55,900 bases of DNA. Origin: Bacillota bacterium (GTDB lineage: Bacteria > Bacillota > Clostridia > Christensenellales > Aristaeellaceae). Location of the stretch: contig JAEWYP010000096.1 of assembly GCA_023395615.1 (NCBI GenBank), positions 1-55,900 of the forward strand, read 5' to 3'. The number at the start of each line of letters is the position of its first letter. Position 1 is the first letter of the stretch. Positions 24,908-34,200 of this stretch are shown here, piece by piece. A program made the translations under genes and the position numbers. A model generated the notes under the pieces. That model did no database searches. It saw nothing but the letters and a program-made list of their open reading frames with translations, and was not told where the DNA came from.

Positions 24908-26461
24908 TTACGCGTCGACCGAGCGCACGGTAATCGTGTTGCTGTCAGCCGTAAAGGTTTGCTTTCCCAAAAAACAGGTCACATGGATACGGTACTTCCC
25001 GGCAGGCACCGCCGTGCCGTTTCTGTCGCGGCCATTCCAGTAAAACGTGCTGCCGTTCGGGACGATTTTCAACGGGCGTGTACTTTGCCGGTAGCACAGT
25101 TTCCGTACCGTTTGCCCCTCTTCGTTCACGATGGTTACGCTCAGTTCGCAGGGACAGGCATGGCGAATGAATATCGGCAGTTCACGCGGCCCGCCTACCG
25201 AAAAAACATTCACCGTCTCAACCGACAGGTCCGGGTCGCCGTCTGAGGGAGGCACCGCAATCACCTGCCCGGCATGCACCGTCAGTTCGCCATTATCAAT
25301 CGAAACTACCTGTACCAGCACATAACCGCTCGTCCCAGCGTTTTCCAGGTTCAGTGTCAGTGTGCGCACTTTGCGTCCCGGCGTAATCGCGCCCTGTTCG
25401 TCGCCGTAAGCGGTGTAGCGTTCCACATCATCATACAGGAGCTGGGCTTCGTCAAAACGCCATTTATCTTCCCGCCGGTAAACAATCTGGTAAGCGACGC
25501 GCACGGGGCGGTTTGCCACAAATTCCAGCGTCAGCTGGTTATCCGACTGGCTTAAGGTGGATTTTGAAAAAGTAACATCTCCGATCGGTGATCGAACGGA
25601 CGGATCCAGCGCGGTTTCATCGGCAGGGTTGTACGTGAAAACCACAAAATCGTCTTCCTGCGGATACACCTGCGGGGTGGATGTGGCATGGTTGTGCAGC
25701 AGCGATGTGTACAATTCTTTCAGCGTGATCTGCCCATCCCGGTTCGCGTCCGCCGGCGAGCCGCAGCGCGGGCTGAGGCTTTGCGTAAGCATCTGGGTGA
25801 AATAGAAAGCGCCCTGCATACCGCCCGCCGTGGCACTTCCATCTGCGGATGCATTCCAGTACCAGCTTTCTTCCATAGCGCCGGAACTGGTCAGCACTTT
25901 GAAATCCTTCCCCAGAAAGCACAAATCCCGTGGCTGGGCGCGCATCCCCTTACCGATAAAAGCGCCGCTGTAGCAGGCATCCAGCAATAGCACCTTGGTT
26001 CCCGCGATCCCGTCGAAGGCTTCCTGCAACGCCTGCGGCGTCAGCTGCCCTTCCTTTACGCCGTCGCTCAACAACAGGGCGGGCTCAACATTGTGATCCG
26101 GGTCGTAGATGCCATGGGTACTTATGTACAGGTAGCAGGCATCGTCGGCATCCGATCCGGCGAACGTGTCCCGGATCAGGGCGGTCAAGCCTTCCGTGTC
26201 GGTTACAGGCGTTTCGGGGATAACGATCGACGCAAAAGGATCGGCGCTTTCCTGCAAAACCGCCTGCATGGCGAATACATTGTTTGTGGAAGAGGGATAG
26301 GTGCTGGGTTCGGATACAAAATCGTCAACCCCGATCAGCAACGCGCGGTTCGTCCGGGTACCATCAGCTGTAGCCGTCGCAGGCGCGGGCTGCAGTGTAA
26401 CCGCTGCCAGACAGGCCAGCGTGAGCACTATGGCAAATATACGCCGCAAACGGTCGCGCAT
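24908..26461 (-). CDS. Secreted caspase-like (peptidase C14) protein
   Basis: 517 residues from ATG 26461 with GGGAGG at 26469-26474. N-terminal signal peptide (basic start, hydrophobic 8-25). Clan CD caspase fold: RALLIGVDDF near 39-48, catalytic His116 in YISTHG and Cys163 in LLLDACYSG. An EF-hand-like loop at 238-249 (DANRDGQITLKE) may bind calcium. The C-terminal third is beta-rich and ends in a FlgD-like Ig domain (FYWNGRDRNGTAVPAGKYRIHV). Family members cleave after basic residues and are often calcium-activated; substrate here unknown. An extracellular caspase homologue next to wall enzymes suggests processing of surface proteins. Confidence 0.87.
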   Translation of the reverse strand: MRDRLRRIFAIVLTLACLAAVTLQPAPATATADGTRTNRALLIGVDDFVSEPSTYPSSTNNVFAMQAVLQESADPFASIVIPETPVTDTEGLTALIRDTFAGSDADDACYLYISTHGIYDPDHNVEPALLLSDGVKEGQLTPQALQEAFDGIAGTKVLLLDACYSGAFIGKGMRAQPRDLCFLGKDFKVLTSSGAMEESWYWNASADGSATAGGMQGAFYFTQMLTQSLSPRCGSPADANRDGQITLKELYTSLLHNHATSTPQVYPQEDDFVVFTYNPADETALDPSVRSPIGDVTFSKSTLSQSDNQLTLEFVANRPVRVAYQIVYRREDKWRFDEAQLLYDDVERYTAYGDEQGAITPGRKVRTLTLNLENAGTSGYVLVQVVSIDNGELTVHAGQVIAVPPSDGDPDLSVETVNVFSVGGPRELPIFIRHACPCELSVTIVNEEGQTVRKLCYRQSTRPLKIVPNGSTFYWNGRDRNGTAVPAGKYRIHVTCFLGKQTFTADSNTITVRSVDA

Positions 26462-26494
26462 TGCGCATCCTCCCGCAAGAAATTTCGTCCCCCC

Positions 26495-26523
26495 ATTGTA
26501 CACGAAAAAATTGTTTCTTACAA
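26495..26523 (-). promoter_or_regulatory. Promoter of the caspase-like/GT2 unit
   Basis: Minus strand TTGTAA (26523-26518), 17 bp, TACAAT (26500-26495), 33 bases before the start codon. Confidence 0.7.
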
Positions 26524-26593
26524 CTCGCCGCCGGTATGGGCAGGTTCTTTATCCGTCGGGCTGGCGCTTCTCTCCCGCCGAATCGGCGTTTGT

Positions 26594-27538
26594 CTATTCG
26601 TCCACCAGCCAGGTATCCGGGGTGTTATACTCCTTTTCCCGGATGGCCGCTTCAATTGCCTGCTGCGTACGGCGGTCAGCGATCCCACTGACTGGTTGAT
26701 CTTTCATCGCTTTCTGGTATTCCACAACGGCAGCCTTTGTGTTGCCGCCGTAGGTGCCTGTCTGATCCTTTTCCGCAAGATAGCCAAGCTCTGCCAGCCG
26801 TTTTTGCAGCACAAGTACTTTCTCCCCGCTGCAACCGAAGCGCAGGGTGGTGTCCACCACATCCTCGCAGGTGCCAAAGCCCAGCACCTGGCTGTTCTCC
26901 AGCGAATAAGCGTTATGTTGCACGCTTGATGGGTTGTTGCCCTCGATGACATGCAAGGTTACTTTTCCGTCCGCATCGATCGTACAGTATTCCACAAGGG
27001 CGACATGCTCGGTATCCCCCGCCTCACTGTAGGTAAAGAAAACCAGATCGCCGGGATGTGGAATGTATTCGTTTTTCTTCATCAGATGGTCGCTGCCCCG
27101 CAGCCACTGGTACCCCCAGTTGGGGCAGTTGCCTTTTCGGTACACAAAGCGTCCCTTGGTAATGAACCAATCCCGCCCGGTATTTTGCCCGCTGTATTTA
27201 GGGTAGATCACATTAAGCAACTGCGTGCCGTAACGCTGGTCCGTCTGGTCAACACACCAACAAACAAACTCCGCACACCAGGCTGCATGGGGGTCGCCCG
27301 ACCATACGCCGTACTTGCTGTAATTATTCGGGCCCTCCGTATAACCCAGCTCGCCTTCCGCAACTGTCAGCAGGTTTTCCACAAAATCCGGTGCCTGGCC
27401 TGAATCCACCAGCGTTTCGCCTGCCGCCACCTTTGGAACGAACATCGCCTGCGACTCCGCTGACGTTTCCGCCAACGCCATTCCGGAAAGCAATATCCCT
27501 ACCGCCAGAGCCAGCGCTCCGGTTCGGCATCTTCTCAT
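26594..27538 (-). CDS. Secreted CHAP-domain wall hydrolase with peptidoglycan-binding domain
   Basis: 314 residues from ATG 27538 (GGAGGG at 27545-27550). Signal peptide 1-23 (cut near ALA-ET). CHAP/NlpC-like amidase domain with nucleophile Cys88 in AWCAEFVCWC, His178 in TEHVALVEY and a following polar residue in VIEGNN. C-terminal PG_binding_1 domain at about 235-300 (GEKVLVLQKRLAELGYL...KAAVVEYQKA). It should cut peptide cross-links or the amide bond of peptidoglycan outside the cell. Transcribed behind the solute-binding protein gene with a 37-bp gap. Confidence 0.9.
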   Translation of the reverse strand: MRRCRTGALALAVGILLSGMALAETSAESQAMFVPKVAAGETLVDSGQAPDFVENLLTVAEGELGYTEGPNNYSKYGVWSGDPHAAWCAEFVCWCVDQTDQRYGTQLLNVIYPKYSGQNTGRDWFITKGRFVYRKGNCPNWGYQWLRGSDHLMKKNEYIPHPGDLVFFTYSEAGDTEHVALVEYCTIDADGKVTLHVIEGNNPSSVQHNAYSLENSQVLGFGTCEDVVDTTLRFGCSGEKVLVLQKRLAELGYLAEKDQTGTYGGNTKAAVVEYQKAMKDQPVSGIADRRTQQAIEAAIREKEYNTPDTWLVDE

Positions 27539-27575
27539 CTGCGTCCCTCCGTATCCGCTGATCTTCTCGCTGCCA

Positions 27576-29126
27576 TCATCGCCCGAAGGCTTCGATACCC
27601 CTGAGCAATTCAAACTCCCGGATGTCCCGCACCGTCGTATACATTTTTCGGGTCAGGACCGCGCCGGAGCGGTAAAACAGGCAGATAAAGGGCACGTCGT
27701 TGGCAAACTGCTGCTGGATAGATTGCTGGGTGCGTGCGTAATCCTCTTGCGTCACACTGTTTCGCAGGGTTTCAAACAGACTGCTCATCTCGCTGGAAAC
27801 ATAGTGGCAATAATTTCCACTGTTCCCCTTCATCAGCATAAAACCCGCGTCCGGCGTAACGTCCATCTGAAACGAAGCCAGTGCCATGTCAAACTTGTTA
27901 ACCTCCAGCTTGGATTTCTCCTCGGCGTAATCTACGGTATCCACCGTCACGTTAATTTTAAGCGCGCTCAGCATATCGGCGATCATGTTGGCGGTTTCAA
28001 ACCGCACATCGTTTTCCGGGTCCTCGTAAACCAGCAGATGAAGGTACAGGTGCTTCACCTTGTCGTTCCCTATCGGTTTATCCAACACGCCGTCGCCGTC
28101 GATGTCGCTCCAACCCGAATCCGCCAGCAGCTTTTGAGCCAGTTCCAGATTGTACTGGTATTCGTTGGTCTGGTCGTAATACAACCAGCTGGTGGAAGCT
28201 ATAGGCGTGTCCGCGTCTACGGTCATCCCCATATAAACCTTTTCAGAAATCAGCTTGGTATCAATGGCGGCGCGGATGGCCTTGCGCACGTTCACATCAT
28301 CCAACGGGTAGGACGTATTATTCAGCAGCAACGTTTCCAGCTGCCGGGTGCTGTAGGTGATGGCCAGCGAACTGTTACCGCTTTTATACTGGGACGCGGA
28401 AATCGATCGGGTGAACGCGGTATCTACACGACCGTATTCGTAAGCGGTAATCAAATCCTTATTACTGGTAAACAGAGACACCATAATTTCCTGCACCTGC
28501 GGTTTGGTTTGCCACCACTTGTCGTTTACCTTCAGCCAGATGTAATTCCCCGGCTGGAATGTGTCAATCCGGTATGGTCCGGTACCCAGCGGGTTGGGCA
28601 TGTCGACCTGCGACATGGGCACCACGGGGAATGTGAGCGCATACAGGATGCCGTAATACGAGCGGTTGGTTTTCACCACCACGGTTCGGTCGTCAGTCGC
28701 GGAGAAGTCTTTGATCATATATCGTATGTTCTGGTAAAATCCGCGTGCTGTCTCATCCTCGCTGTTTGCCATCGTCAGCAGAAATTTCCCAGACGCAACC
28801 ACATCGTTTGCGGTCAGCGGGGTACCGTCCGAAAAAGTTACGTTTTCGCGAAGGGTAAACGTCCAGGTTTTTCCGTTGTCCGATTCCGTCCAGTTCTCCG
28901 CCAGTAACGGTTGCGGCAGGCCGGTATCGTCCACCGTAACCAGGCTTTCGTATACCATGCCGTACACAGAAACTATATCCCGTTCCAACGGGTTGAGCGG
29001 GCGAATCTCGTTCGTACGGGTTGAATAAATCCCCACGATCAATGAGTCCTGAACGTTTTCGGCCAAAGCAGGGATCGTGGATACGGCAAGCAGAATGACG
29101 AGTAACAGGCAAAGCGTTCGTTTCAT
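27576..29126 (-). CDS. Peptide-type ABC transporter substrate-binding protein (SBP_bac_5)
   Basis: 516 residues from ATG 29126 (GGGGAGG at 29133-29139). Signal peptide 1-22 ending ALA; no lipobox cysteine, which is unusual for a Gram-positive binding protein that must stay at the surface. The family 5 core is clear: RPLNPLERDIVSVYGMVYESLV, LAENWTESDNGKTWTFTLRENVTFSDGTPLTANDV, GTGPYRIDTF and DVRKAIRAAID regions. No permease or ATPase genes adjoin. It may feed a distant Opp/Dpp transporter with muropeptides or act in sensing. Confidence 0.9.
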   Translation of the reverse strand: MKRTLCLLLVILLAVSTIPALAENVQDSLIVGIYSTRTNEIRPLNPLERDIVSVYGMVYESLVTVDDTGLPQPLLAENWTESDNGKTWTFTLRENVTFSDGTPLTANDVVASGKFLLTMANSEDETARGFYQNIRYMIKDFSATDDRTVVVKTNRSYYGILYALTFPVVPMSQVDMPNPLGTGPYRIDTFQPGNYIWLKVNDKWWQTKPQVQEIMVSLFTSNKDLITAYEYGRVDTAFTRSISASQYKSGNSSLAITYSTRQLETLLLNNTSYPLDDVNVRKAIRAAIDTKLISEKVYMGMTVDADTPIASTSWLYYDQTNEYQYNLELAQKLLADSGWSDIDGDGVLDKPIGNDKVKHLYLHLLVYEDPENDVRFETANMIADMLSALKINVTVDTVDYAEEKSKLEVNKFDMALASFQMDVTPDAGFMLMKGNSGNYCHYVSSEMSSLFETLRNSVTQEDYARTQQSIQQQFANDVPFICLFYRSGAVLTRKMYTTVRDIREFELLRGIEAFGR

Positions 29127-29145
29127 GGGTTTCCTCCCCAAAGGC

Positions 29146-30684
29146 TCAGGCGGCATTGGTAGAAGTGGCTGGCAGTCCACCCTCGTAATACAATCGCCTG
29201 TAAATCGCATAGGAATTCATCACACGGGTCGCGTAGTTCTTGGTGGGGCCCTCCGCCATGTTTTTAAGCTCAATGGTTTGGCTGTCCATGCTATAGCGGG
29301 AGTCGTTCAACCAGTTCTTCACGGTGGTTTGCCCCGCGTGGAACGCAGCTGCCACCAGCACAGGATCGTTGTGGAAATAATTCCCCAGATAAGCCAGATA
29401 CCAGCAGGCGTACTTCACGTTAGCATCGGGATCATACATCAGGTCAAAAGAATACTCAGTATTCGCGTCTATCTTTCCATGCACCCACTCCGCGGTGTCC
29501 GGCATCATCTGCATCAGGCCACGCGCGCCAACAGCGCTCTCGGCCTTGGGGTTAAACGAGCTTTCGTTAAAGATAATCGCGGCGATAAACGCGGGGTTCA
29601 GGTTATTGGCGGTCGCTTCCCGTTCGATCAGATCACGATATTGAAAGGGGTGGGTATCCGCCAGCTTATGGATTGTCTCGGCCCGGGCGGTCAGCACGCC
29701 TGTTTTCAGGTTGCCAAACGTTACCTGCCCGATCCACAACCCAACCAGCAGTAAAGCGGCGACGAAAACCGCAATTCCCAGTGCGGGAATCTTTACTGCC
29801 TTCCGCTCTCCGCTTTCCTCCGTGTCCTCCCCTGGCTCCTCATCGTCGTCTCTGCGTCGTACAGTTCTGCGGGGTTCCTGCGTAACAGAATAAGGCGATG
29901 AGCCCGATTCTTCCGAATGATACGGCCGGTTGCTTTCCCGCGGAGGCATGCGGTGGTTGCCGTCCGGTTCTGAATAAGTCCGGCGGAGGTTGGACACGGC
30001 CGCCTGTGCCCCATGGCTGCGATGTCCCACACCCTGTGCGTTTCCGGCAGCTTCCCGTTCCAACCGCTGATCGTTCAGTAGCTCCGGCGGGTATCCCGCA
30101 TTGGAATCATCCAGGGGATTGGGATGGTTGAACTGGGTTGGTCTACCGGACGGCGTTGGATTGGGATGATACGGGGTCTGGTTTTGCTGAGCGGCACGAA
30201 GCCAGTCCGGCATCTGACGGGATGACGGTGCTGCGTTGTGCGTTCTGCCGGAAGCAGGCGCACCTTCTCGGCTGTTATTTTCCGGGTTTTGAAATGGGTT
30301 CTGTCTGGAGGGTGTATCCGATTGCGGGGCTTCGCGTTGTTCTGCGTAATGCGCGGCACGTCGGAAATTCCTTCCGGGCACTTCGGCTTTGGGTGCGGCG
30401 GTCGGCGATTCAGCTTGAGCAGCTCCGTGTGAGGCGGCATATCTCGTTTGCGCTGCTTGCAGGGTATCCGGTGCTTTGGGCGCATAAGCAGGGGTTTGCG
30501 TAAAAGCATTGCTGCGCGGTCGGGGATATACGGCGGAAACCGTCGTGCCGTCCTCTTTTGTACGATGGATAGGCTCGTTCTGGCGGCGACGCTCACCCTC
30601 CGCCACAGAATCCGCATAGGTGTAATCAACGGGAGCCCCGTCGTCATCAGGGCTCCGATATCGTTTGGGATAAGCCAGCAGCAT
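29146..30684 (-). CDS. Membrane-anchored lytic transglycosylase (SLT domain)
   Basis: 512 residues from ATG 30684, with GGAAAGGGG upstream. Residues 1-290 are a disordered cytoplasmic region rich in Pro, Asn, Arg and Ser; one membrane span follows at about 298-322; the extracellular domain from about 345 is a Slt70-like lysozyme fold with catalytic Glu374 (FNESSFNPKAES), GLMQMMPDTAEW and AAFHAGQTTV. Cuts the glycan strand with formation of 1,6-anhydro-muramic acid. The polA-coaE-slt order is common in Clostridia, though the long cytoplasmic arm is not. Starts 17 bp after coaE. Confidence 0.92.
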   Translation of the reverse strand: MLLAYPKRYRSPDDDGAPVDYTYADSVAEGERRRQNEPIHRTKEDGTTVSAVYPRPRSNAFTQTPAYAPKAPDTLQAAQTRYAASHGAAQAESPTAAPKAEVPGRNFRRAAHYAEQREAPQSDTPSRQNPFQNPENNSREGAPASGRTHNAAPSSRQMPDWLRAAQQNQTPYHPNPTPSGRPTQFNHPNPLDDSNAGYPPELLNDQRLEREAAGNAQGVGHRSHGAQAAVSNLRRTYSEPDGNHRMPPRESNRPYHSEESGSSPYSVTQEPRRTVRRRDDDEEPGEDTEESGERKAVKIPALGIAVFVAALLLVGLWIGQVTFGNLKTGVLTARAETIHKLADTHPFQYRDLIEREATANNLNPAFIAAIIFNESSFNPKAESAVGARGLMQMMPDTAEWVHGKIDANTEYSFDLMYDPDANVKYACWYLAYLGNYFHNDPVLVAAAFHAGQTTVKNWLNDSRYSMDSQTIELKNMAEGPTKNYATRVMNSYAIYRRLYYEGGLPATSTNAA

Positions 30685-30701
30685 AGGGTAACCCCTTTCC
30701 T

Positions 30702-31322
30702 TCAGAAATGAACAGGCCTGCGCGGCCCATCCGCCAGTACGCGCTGCCACAGCGCCAGCGCCCGTTTCCGGGTCTGATCGAATGGCGCGTCGGTCGGCAG
30801 CACATAATCGGCAAGCTGCTCGGTTGTTTCCGCCGGATTCTGGCTGCGGATCCGTCGCAGCGCCTGCTCGCGGGTCAGCCCGTCACGTTCGCATACGCGG
30901 TGAATCCGCACTTCCTCCGGCGCCGTAACGCAGATCACCGCATCCGCCAGCCGATCCATACCGGTTTCAAACAGCAGCGGCACATCCAGCAGGGCAATCG
31001 CTTCTCCTGCCGTTTCCAGTGCCTTCAGCTCCGCAGTTACCCGTTCTGTGATCAAGGGATGTATTGCGGCGTTCAGTTTCGTCAGCGCTTCCCGGTCCGC
31101 GAATACCAGCCTGCCAAGCGCCGATCGGTTGAGCGTCCCGTCCTCCAGAAACACGGTATCGCCAAACGCCTGGCGAATCGGCGCAAGCCCTTCCCCGCCG
31201 GGAGCTGTCAGTGCGCGGCTGATCGCGTCCGCGTCAATGCTTTTTGCCCCCAGCGAACGGTAAAGAGCCGCCACGGTCGTTTTCCCCGAGCCAATGCCTC
31301 CGGTCACTGCAATAATACGCAC
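30702..31322 (-). CDS. coaE: Dephospho-CoA kinase
   Basis: Phosphorylates the 3'-hydroxyl of dephospho-CoA, the last step of CoA synthesis. 206 residues with Walker A GGIGSGKTT (residues 8-16), the DADAISRAL segment and the LLDVPLLFETGM lid region. The start is GTG, with AAAGGGGG 8 bases upstream. 21 bp after polA on the same strand. Confidence 0.95.
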   Translation of the reverse strand: MRIIAVTGGIGSGKTTVAALYRSLGAKSIDADAISRALTAPGGEGLAPIRQAFGDTVFLEDGTLNRSALGRLVFADREALTKLNAAIHPLITERVTAELKALETAGEAIALLDVPLLFETGMDRLADAVICVTAPEEVRIHRVCERDGLTREQALRRIRSQNPAETTEQLADYVLPTDAPFDQTRKRALALWQRVLADGPRRPVHF

Positions 31323-31343
31323 AACGCGTTCCCCCTTTCCGGG

Positions 31344-34043
31344 TCACTTCGCCTCGTACCAGCTGTGTCCGCTGCTAACCTCCGCCACCAGCGGAACGGA
31401 CAGCGCAACAATCTGTTCCATCGCATTCTGCAACAGCTTGCCAACCGCTTCCGCCTCTTCCACGGGGCACTCCACTACCAGCTCATCGTGCACCTGTAGG
31501 ATCAGGCGGGCGCGGTATCCTCCCGCGTCCAGTTCCTTCTGCACGCGCACCATCGCCAGTTTGATAATATCAGCCGCGGTGCCCTGCACGGGCGTATTCA
31601 TCGCGGCCCGTTCGCCGAAATTGCGGATGCTGCGGTTGGGGCTGTGCAGTTCGTGCAGTTCGCGCCTGCGGTGAAACATCGTCTCGGCATAGCCCAGCTC
31701 ATAACCAAGCCGTACGCACTGATCCATAAAAGTTTTCACTTTAGGATAGCGTTCAAAATAGGTCGCGATGAACCGGTCGGCTTCCTTGCGGCTCACGCCG
31801 ATATTGCGCGCCAGACCGAATCCACTGATCCCGTACACAATCCCGAAATTGACCGCTTTAGCGCTTCGGCGCATTGCGGGGGTGACGTTTTCAAACGGCA
31901 CGCCGTTCACTTCGGCGGCGGTACGGGTGTGAATATCCTGCCCGCGGATAAAAGCGTCCTGCATGGCGGGATCGCCGCTTAAATGCGCCAGTACCCGAAG
32001 TTCAATCTGGCTGTAGTCCGCATCCAGCAATACGCATCCCTCCCGGGCAACAAACGCGCGCCGTATCTCCCGTCCCTCGTCGCTGCGTACGGGAATGTTT
32101 TGCAAATTGGGTTCCACGCTGGAGATGCGGCCCGTGACCGTGGCGGTCTGGTCAAAGGTGGTGTGGATGCGCCCCGTTGCGTCCACCAAACGGCTGAGGC
32201 CTTCAATATAGGTGTTTTGAAGTTTACTGAGTTTGCGATACCTTAGCAGCGGCTCAATCGCCGGATGATCCAGCGCTTCCAGTACTTCCGCAGAGGTAGA
32301 CCACGCGCCCGCTTTGCCCTTGCGGCCCGTTGAAGCAAGCCCCAGCCGCTCGAAAAGTACCTCGCCCAACTGTTTGGGACTGTTTACGTTAAAATCCACA
32401 CCGCCGGTCAGCGCGATCACCTCGGCGCGGCAGCGTTCGATTTCTGTCGTGAATTGAACACCCAGTTCCGCCAGGGCGGATTTATCCACGCTGAAACCTT
32501 CCCGTTCCATCGCGAACAGCACGCGGGTCAGCGGCATCTCCATTTCGGTCAGCAGCCGCAGCATCCCCCGATCGGTCAGCTTTTCACGCTGCCGGATGGA
32601 GAGGGCATAGACTGCCGCCGCGTCCGCGGCGGATTTCTCCGGAAGCGGCGGGGGCGCGTTCTTCACAGCCGCATTCTCCGCAGGTCCGTCCGGATCCTCC
32701 GCGCTAAGGGTTGCTGCCAGATCGAAGCTTTTTCGCGTCGGTTCCAGCAGATAAGCCGCAACCATGGTATCCCACGCAACAACCGGTTGCGGCAGGCTTA
32801 ACGAATCCAGCCGATGGAAAAGGCTCTTCGCGCCATGCAGAATCAGCGGCGTCTTTTCAAACAGAGGTTGGAGTGCCGTTAAAATCTGATCGTCATAAAG
32901 CCCCGGGCTCATCATATCCCGCAGCAGCGGAGTATACCAGCAACTCCCGTCGCCTGCACAGAGCGCCACGGCGCTTTCACCCTGCACAAGCGACAGCGGC
33001 TTACCTGCTCCGGCCAGTCGTTGCGCCAGCGCGGTAAGAGCCTCTGCGGTCAGAATAACCTCCGGCGTATGCGGTTGCTGGAAAGCTTCCATCGGCTCCG
33101 CGACCGGTTCGGCGCTCTGATCCGGTTTGATCACAGGCACAGGGTTTTTTAGTACAGGGTTTGCCGCCCTGCCCGGGGCAGCCAGCGCTTCCAACTGCTT
33201 CGCCAGCCGATTCAACCGGTACTTCTGCAACGCAGGTATCGCGGCAGGCATCGCATTCATCCCACAAGCGGAAAAATCAACGTTCAACGGCGCGTTGATC
33301 CGAATGGTGCCCAGATCCTTACTGAGTTCCGCCAGTTTGCTGTTTTCGCGGATCCGCTCACCCAACTTACCGGGAATCTCCTCCGCATGAGCCAGCACGC
33401 CCTCCAGATCACCGTATTGCGTAATCAGCTTCAGCGCCGTTTTTTCACCTACGCCTGGCACACCGGGGATATTATCGCTGCTGTCCCCCATCAGCCCCTT
33501 CATATCGGTCACCTGAGCAGGCGTAAAACCGTATACCTCCTTAACCGTATCCGGGGAAAGCAGCAGGCTTTCCGAAATTCCGGTCTTGGTTAAAATAACC
33601 TGTGTGTCATCGCTTACCAGTTGCAGGCTGTCGCGATCCCCGGTCAGGACATAGGCATGGATGCCGCGCTCATTCGCCAGTTTCGCGGCGGTCCCCAGCA
33701 GATCGTCAGCCTCGTACCCTTCAAGTTCGCATTGCGTAATGCCCATCGCGGTCAGCAGCTCGTGGATAATCGGAAACTGAGGCCGCAGGTCCTCCGGCGT
33801 CGGTTTGCGCCCAGCCTTATATTCGGTAAACATTTTATGGCGGAATGTTGGCGCATGCATATCAAACATGACCGCGAGCGCCCCGGGACGGTAATCCGTT
33901 ATTGCCTTAAACAGCATCAGGAAAAAACCCTGAACCGCATTGGTGGCAACACCATCCACACTTAACGCGGGCAGGGCATGATAAGCACGGTGGATCAGGC
34001 TATGCCCATCCACCAGCAGGACAGACTGCGGTTGTTCAGGCAT
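31344..34043 (-). CDS. polA: DNA polymerase I
   Basis: Fills gaps and removes RNA primers in replication and repair. 899 residues from ATG 34043 (GGGAGGGAGG at 34051-34060). 5' nuclease domain 1-300 (LLVDGHSLIHRAY, GYEADDLLGT, LTGDRDSLQL, GLMGDSSDNIPGVPGVGEKTA), a middle 3'-5' exonuclease-like domain that lacks the catalytic DxE motif and should be inactive, and a polymerase domain with DYSQIELRVLAHL, RRSAKAVNFGIVYGIS and LQVHDELVVE. Inactive proofreading is usual in Firmicutes Pol I. First gene of the unit polA-coaE-slt-SBP-CHAP. Confidence 0.97.
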   Translation of the reverse strand: MPEQPQSVLLVDGHSLIHRAYHALPALSVDGVATNAVQGFFLMLFKAITDYRPGALAVMFDMHAPTFRHKMFTEYKAGRKPTPEDLRPQFPIIHELLTAMGITQCELEGYEADDLLGTAAKLANERGIHAYVLTGDRDSLQLVSDDTQVILTKTGISESLLLSPDTVKEVYGFTPAQVTDMKGLMGDSSDNIPGVPGVGEKTALKLITQYGDLEGVLAHAEEIPGKLGERIRENSKLAELSKDLGTIRINAPLNVDFSACGMNAMPAAIPALQKYRLNRLAKQLEALAAPGRAANPVLKNPVPVIKPDQSAEPVAEPMEAFQQPHTPEVILTAEALTALAQRLAGAGKPLSLVQGESAVALCAGDGSCWYTPLLRDMMSPGLYDDQILTALQPLFEKTPLILHGAKSLFHRLDSLSLPQPVVAWDTMVAAYLLEPTRKSFDLAATLSAEDPDGPAENAAVKNAPPPLPEKSAADAAAVYALSIRQREKLTDRGMLRLLTEMEMPLTRVLFAMEREGFSVDKSALAELGVQFTTEIERCRAEVIALTGGVDFNVNSPKQLGEVLFERLGLASTGRKGKAGAWSTSAEVLEALDHPAIEPLLRYRKLSKLQNTYIEGLSRLVDATGRIHTTFDQTATVTGRISSVEPNLQNIPVRSDEGREIRRAFVAREGCVLLDADYSQIELRVLAHLSGDPAMQDAFIRGQDIHTRTAAEVNGVPFENVTPAMRRSAKAVNFGIVYGISGFGLARNIGVSRKEADRFIATYFERYPKVKTFMDQCVRLGYELGYAETMFHRRRELHELHSPNRSIRNFGERAAMNTPVQGTAADIIKLAMVRVQKELDAGGYRARLILQVHDELVVECPVEEAEAVGKLLQNAMEQIVALSVPLVAEVSSGHSWYEAK

Positions 34044-34083
34044 CGGAAACCCTCCCTCCCATTTACAGACATTCATCAAGCAA

Positions 34084-34112
34084 AGTATAACACAACCGTT
34101 GCGGGAATACAA
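34084..34112 (-). promoter_or_regulatory. Promoter of the polA unit
   Basis: Minus strand TTGTAT (34112-34107), 17 bp, TATACT (34089-34084), 40 bases before polA. Confidence 0.75.
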
Positions 34113-34137
34113 AAGCGGGTCTTGCGGTCATGATAAA

Positions 34138-34180
34138 ACGGCCTTGAAAAAGCTTTTCCCGCATTGCTTTTCAAGGCCGT
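34138..34180 (-). terminator. Terminator of nrdR
   Basis: ACGGCCTTGAAAA (34138-34150) pairs perfectly with TTTTCAAGGCCGT (34168-34180). On the minus strand TTTTAT follows. It begins 20 bases after the nrdR stop. Confidence 0.88.
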
Positions 34181-34200
34181 ACTCATGATGTAACAATTTA

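Noticed and set aside
24908..26461. Caspase-like protein as part of a CRISPR-linked or gasdermin-type defence system
   Set aside because: It has a signal peptide and extracellular Ig-type domain, and no gasdermin, Cas or NTPase gene is nearby.
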